A stretch of DNA of 64,000 nucleotides from the NCBI GenBank assembly GCA_028456385.1, contig JALNQF010000122.1:1-64000 (forward strand), given 5' to 3'. Position numbers and translations under genes: made by a program. The first letter of the stretch is position 1. The number at the start of each line of letters is the position of its first letter. This stretch comes from Ophiosphaerella korrae. Its lineage: Eukaryota > Ascomycota > Dothideomycetes > Pleosporales > Phaeosphaeriaceae. Below the pieces are notes generated by a model. That model did not search any database, was not told the origin of the DNA, and saw nothing but the letters and a program-made list of their open reading frames with translations. Below are positions 60,474 to 64,000 of this stretch, piece after piece.

Positions 60474-60971
60474 ATGTCGAATAAGGCTCTTCTCAAACTT
60501 GCGGAGCATCTGAAGTCAAAAGCCCGGCGGGATCCCATTTACGTCGGCCTCGGGCCTCTACCTCTTATATTCGATGCGATCACCGACACAGGGAGCGAGA
60601 ATACGTACGGGGATAAGACGATAAGCGATGGTGATGGATTCCTTCTAGTCTATGACGTCTCTGATTGGTCGTCGTTGAAGGAAATACCGGCTCTACATGA
60701 TAAGATATGTAACGTGAAGGTAGTACCGGTTGGGGGTGGTAGCCCAAACTCCACCTCACCACCCCCTGCGCCGCCTTCCGTTGTCGTAGTTGGAAACAAG
60801 CCTGATAGGGTTGACGAATGTAAGGTCACTACCAATGAGGGAAGGGAAGAAGCCGAACGCTTAAATTGCGGATTTAGGGAGACCAAAGCTAAGGGCAGCG
60901 TTGAATATGTGTTTTACGACGCCATTCAACGCCACAAATTGTCTTCATCTGCAATGGCATGCGCGATCTGA
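60474..60971 (+). CDS. Ras-like GTPase fold lacking the P-loop
   Basis: A 165-residue frame starting at an ATG after an A-rich leader. Residues ~50-64 (ISDGDGFLLVYDVSDWSSLKEI) match the Ras strand and helix after switch II, residues ~105-112 (VVVVGNKPD) hold the NKxD guanine motif, and residues ~134-139 (FRETKAK) correspond to the SAK motif. The first part has no GxxxxGK[ST] P-loop and no clear switch I; a short ITDTGSEN may be what is left of the DTAGQE motif. There is no C-terminal CaaX box. It could be a truncated gene, a pseudogene with an intact downstream frame, or a gene with an unrecognised upstream exon. The insert GGGSPNSTSPPPAPPS after the helix is unusual. Confidence 0.5.
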   Translation: MSNKALLKLAEHLKSKARRDPIYVGLGPLPLIFDAITDTGSENTYGDKTISDGDGFLLVYDVSDWSSLKEIPALHDKICNVKVVPVGGGSPNSTSPPPAPPSVVVVGNKPDRVDECKVTTNEGREEAERLNCGFRETKAKGSVEYVFYDAIQRHKLSSSAMACAI

Positions 60972-61209
60972 GTGGGCCGAGCGAAAAAGGGACGTACGGT
61001 TGGACTTGCGATTTTTTTTATTCACTGTTTGCACTCACCACCAAACTTATCTCCGTGTAAGTCTGCACCGAAAGCATTGGATAGTTTACCCCAGGAGGGC
61101 TCAGATCCAGACATAATGTAAGCGGCTAGTTTAAAAGGTACGTGAACTTTCCTTTCTATATTATCAATTAGAGATGCGTGTCGCCAATACATACCTCCCC
61201 TCCGTAGTT

Positions 61210-61653
61210 GCCTGCTTTGTCGAGGCTATTTAAGATCCTTATTCTTCACTCCATCGATCCGCCACGATCTATGCCGTCGCCTGCGCAGCACACGTTGCAG
61301 GCCACCACTCTAGATACAATCCGACAATACCAAGGAACAAGTAGAGTGTTTGACTACTTACGGGATGAAGTGGGATAAGGTGGACCGTCGTTTCGGGAGT
61401 GATCTTGATCTTCGGGCTCATCATTGGTGCTTCGGTGATGCAATGGAGTGTTACTGGACAGCTGCTCTGCAACATTCCTCCTAGCATTATCGAGTCGTTC
61501 TTCACCTTGATCTTGATCACCGGCCATAATGTTGGCGAGGCAAAGAGGCGTGTCGATCTCTTCAACATTTACATGCGGAGACTCAAATTCATCTCTTACA
61601 CCGACTTGCAGAACTCCGCCAAGACTTGTGGGGAAGTCAAGAAGATCGAATGA
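61210..61653 (+). pseudogene. Fragment of a FET4-like low-affinity iron transporter
   Basis: The plus strand encodes SGVILIFGLIIGASVMQWSVTGQLLCNIPPSIIESFFTLILITGHN followed by AKRRVDLFNIYMRRLKFISY, the characteristic core of fungal FET4-like low-affinity iron permeases. Upstream, SATIYAVACAAHVAGHHSRYN reads in a different frame and stops before MKWDKV, so there are at least one frameshift and in-frame stops. Only ~150 residues of an expected ~500 or more remain. Membrane segments can be seen but no full transporter can be made. The minus-strand frame over the same DNA is a shadow. Confidence 0.7.
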
Positions 61654-62628
61654 GCGGAGTTGCGATAAACGGTCTTGGGACTTCGTCATTTTAGCCTATG
61701 TTAGTCATTACTGTTGTAAAAGAGCTTTCACCGTTGCCAAGTTGGATACTACATTCATTCGCTGTCTTTCTAAACACCATAATAAGAGTATTCATGGCAC
61801 CATTCCATTCCCTCTTTCTGACCATTACTTGAAAATGGGGGTCCCAGCTCGACAGCAATGCCTCGAGGCCAGCCTGCAGCTTGGAAACAGAAGACTTTGT
61901 CAACAGTTGCTGTGTGAGCGGCACCCAGACATACTCATTTGTTCCTTTGGATTGAGGCCAAACGCATACTGAACAAGCTGACTGTACCTGATAATTCGAC
62001 GTGCGTTTTCGATCCGTGCCCAATTGCAAAGCTCCTGAGAATTAAGCTTTGTGGAGCCGGAAAGGGTCTGAGAGCAGCTGTAAGTAAATTACACAGTGAT
62101 GATTATGTGCACTGTGTTGCGCTAGCCGGGATTGGTGAGGTGCAAGGGGCGATTTATCGGAAGACAAACTCCCTGTATCTATGATGGACATTATTACATT
62201 GCTAGCCGCAGTGGAGTCTGCTTGGTCGATGGAGTTCGGCAGGATCTGAGTGTGAGACTAAGATGAAGGGGATTGTTAGAGGTCTGGTTAGGCGAAACAC
62301 ATAGCAAGCCCGGATTATTATCGGGCTGGCGCCGGATACTTAGGCCATAGTAACCACTACGGTCCCCTAATTTATGGGCGCTGGATTTCCCCGACAAGAG
62401 CGCCTGGCGGAGAGCCTAATGAATGTTGCTAATTGGTGGAAGCATCGCTTTGCTGCGTGCAAGGTATGACATGCGCCAGTTGCGTATGTGTGGCGCTGCC
62501 AGGCCAATGGCAGCGCTCGCTCTAGGGCATGTCTTTTGCACAGCCCCCTTGCTAAGAGCAAGCATGTTGACAATACACTATCCGCAACCTTCCTGCTCGA
62601 ACCCTCCCCCAAAATACAGCTGCCCCCT
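61654..62628. other. No confident gene
   Basis: A minus-strand frame (61691-62029, 112 codons) looks protein-like in places but has no recognised domain and no good exon partner. The rest has no supported feature. Confidence 0.4.
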
Positions 62629-64000
62629 ATGCATAAGTTGCGGAGCCAAGACACCCCGAAAATAACTATCAATCCTGCTGTCAGTATTTTTCTTACATTC
62701 TGGATGTTTTTTCTATTCTACCAGTCTTGTCCAGATCTTGTGCTGAGGTTGCGCAGGTCGGCAGCTGGTATTCTACTTCTACTCCGCCGGCTACTCCCAA
62801 TCCTGAGAATGAGTCCCAGCACTCCGCCAGGGGTCGGTCTGCGCTCTCGCCCGATGACGCTCTGCCCATATCGATAGGGCGTGTCCAGCCCAGCCTATCT
62901 CGAGATACGCTTGCTATTCCCAGTGTGTCCTCGAGGAAGTCGTCATTTGACTCAGTGTCAACCTTTGAGTCGTCGTATCGCGGAACGACCATGACCTCGT
63001 CCTTGCCAAATGACAGCACTTATGCACTGTCAAGGGACTCTAGCCTGTCTCAGTCCTTAGAGCCACATGACAGCTCGTTCAGGCCTGAATCTCGTGAGAC
63101 CAACGCCTTGTTGCGGCATGTGAAAAACAACCCGTTCGCATTCACGCCGGAAATCCTTGACAAGATGTTCAGTCCAAAGAGTCTCCCAACCTTCCATGCA
63201 CTTGGAGGATTAGCAGGGCTGGTGCATGGCTTGCGAACCGACTTCAGCAGCGGGCTGAGTTTGGACGAGACGGTTGTGGACAGGCGCAACTATTCAACGT
63301 TTCAATCAACTTCTCTTGTGGCTAGCGAACTCTATGCTGATAGAAAGCACGTCTTTGGTGTGAACAGGCTTCCTGAACGGAAACCAAAGAACATCTGTCA
63401 GCTCATGTGGATCGCGTTGAACGACAAGGTGCTGATTCTGCTTGCGACTGTTGCGATCATTTCTCTTTCCTTGGGCTTAGATCAAACATTTGCGTTGCCA
63501 CACAAGCCTGGACAACCGCGAGTAGAGTGGGTAGAGGGAGTCACAATCATGGCTGCCGTCACTATCGTCGTCGTTGTCGGAGCTTTGAACGATTACCAGA
63601 AAGAGCTGCAGTTTGCTAGGCTGCATCGCAAGGCAAGTATTATGATTATGGTTTTGGGATTACTAGCTAATTCCTACTTATAGAAAGATGATCGAGTTGT
63701 CAAGGCCATTCGGTCCGGACGATCTTTGGAGATTTCTGTCTACGACATCCTAGTTGGTGATGTGCTGCACCTTGAACCCGGCGATCTAGCCCCTGCAGAC
63801 GGTGTCTTGATTTCCGGCTACAATCTCCGATGCGACGAGTCTTCTGCGACTGGCGAGTCGGATCTAGCGCACAAGGTTGGCGGTGATGAAGCTATGTCTC
63901 GAATTGCAACGAATCAAAGTACTCACGAGCTTGATCCCTTCATCATCTCTGGAAGTAAGGTGCTAGAAGGGATCGGCACCTATCTAGTTACCGGTGTTGG
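62629..64000 (+). CDS. PMC1-type calcium-transporting P-type ATPase, 5' part
   Basis: Three exons visible (62629-62679, 62757-63633, 63685 to the window end). The N-terminus MHKLRSQDTPKITINPA joins by a 77-nt intron to a long Ser-rich cytosolic segment; ALGGLAGLVHGLRTDFSSGLSLDE is the PMCA-type entry, followed by two membrane helices (IALNDKVLILLATVAIISLSLGLD; VTIMAAVTIVVVVGALNDYQKE), then VVKAIRSGRSLEISVYDILVGDVLHLEPGDLAPADG and the A-domain TGES. The second intron (63634-63684) uses a GC donor (AAG|GCAAGT). The window ends before the DKTGT phosphorylation site. These pumps move calcium into vacuoles. The N-terminal exon is the least certain part. Confidence 0.9.

Noticed and set aside
61354..61689. 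Minus-strand frame of 111 codons
   Set aside because: It lies opposite the clear FET4-like segment on the plus strand and is best explained as its shadow.

Overview
This 64 kb window is nuclear DNA of a filamentous ascomycete (Pezizomycotina), probably a dothideomycete of the Pleosporales type; the lineage call is inference from gene content and style. The evidence is short introns (43-181 nt) with GT/CTAAC/AG signals, fungal families (NACHT-type NLR, HET-domain protein, PTH11-like rhodopsin-domain protein, class V chitinase, cutinase, GH79) and a retroelement destroyed by C-to-T/G-to-A changes typical of RIP. Gene models were built by reading both strands and joining exons in frame at splice signals.

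Layout. 1-7.7 kb: a complete but RIP-killed Ty3/gypsy chromovirus (237-7262, paired 441-bp LTRs, target duplication CTTAC) inside older AT-rich DNA, ending against a degraded 5S rRNA copy. 7.8-12.6 kb: gene-poor, with a ruined Ser-rich, CBM18-like secreted-protein gene split by a 205-bp MITE. 12.6-24.4 kb: housekeeping block with an SSP120-like EF-hand protein, a small membrane protein, Elongator subunit ELP4, a secreted GH79 glucuronidase, the Sec1/Munc18 exocytosis protein and the mitochondrial helicase SUV3. 25.6-38.1 kb: accessory block with a LYC1-like acetyltransferase, a fructosamine-3-kinase-type enzyme, a large NLR (alpha/beta hydrolase, NACHT, propeller-like C-terminus), a cytochrome P450 and a rhodopsin-domain membrane protein. 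40.6-49.3 kb: a cutinase-family esterase, an HSP31-like DJ-1 protein, a nested pair of the same MITE, a candidate small secreted protein, a multi-pass membrane protein and a GH18 chitinase. 50.3-55.2 kb: a HET-domain protein and a YND1-type Golgi apyrase. 56.2-61.7 kb: a graveyard with a broken kinase-like gene, AT-rich relic, a dead piggyBac transposase, an odd Ras-like gene without a P-loop and a broken FET4-like iron transporter. 62.6 kb to the end: the 5' part of a PMC1-type calcium P-type ATPase that runs off the window.

Themes: secretion and Golgi function (SEC1, YND1, SSP120-like), extracellular attack or wall remodelling (GH79, cutinase, GH18, ruined CBM18 protein), and non-self recognition (NLR and HET about 20 kb apart). 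The observations most worth following are the MITE family seen three times, the NLR with unresolved 5' end, the Ras-like gene lacking a P-loop, and the 90-residue secreted-protein candidate beside the nested MITE.
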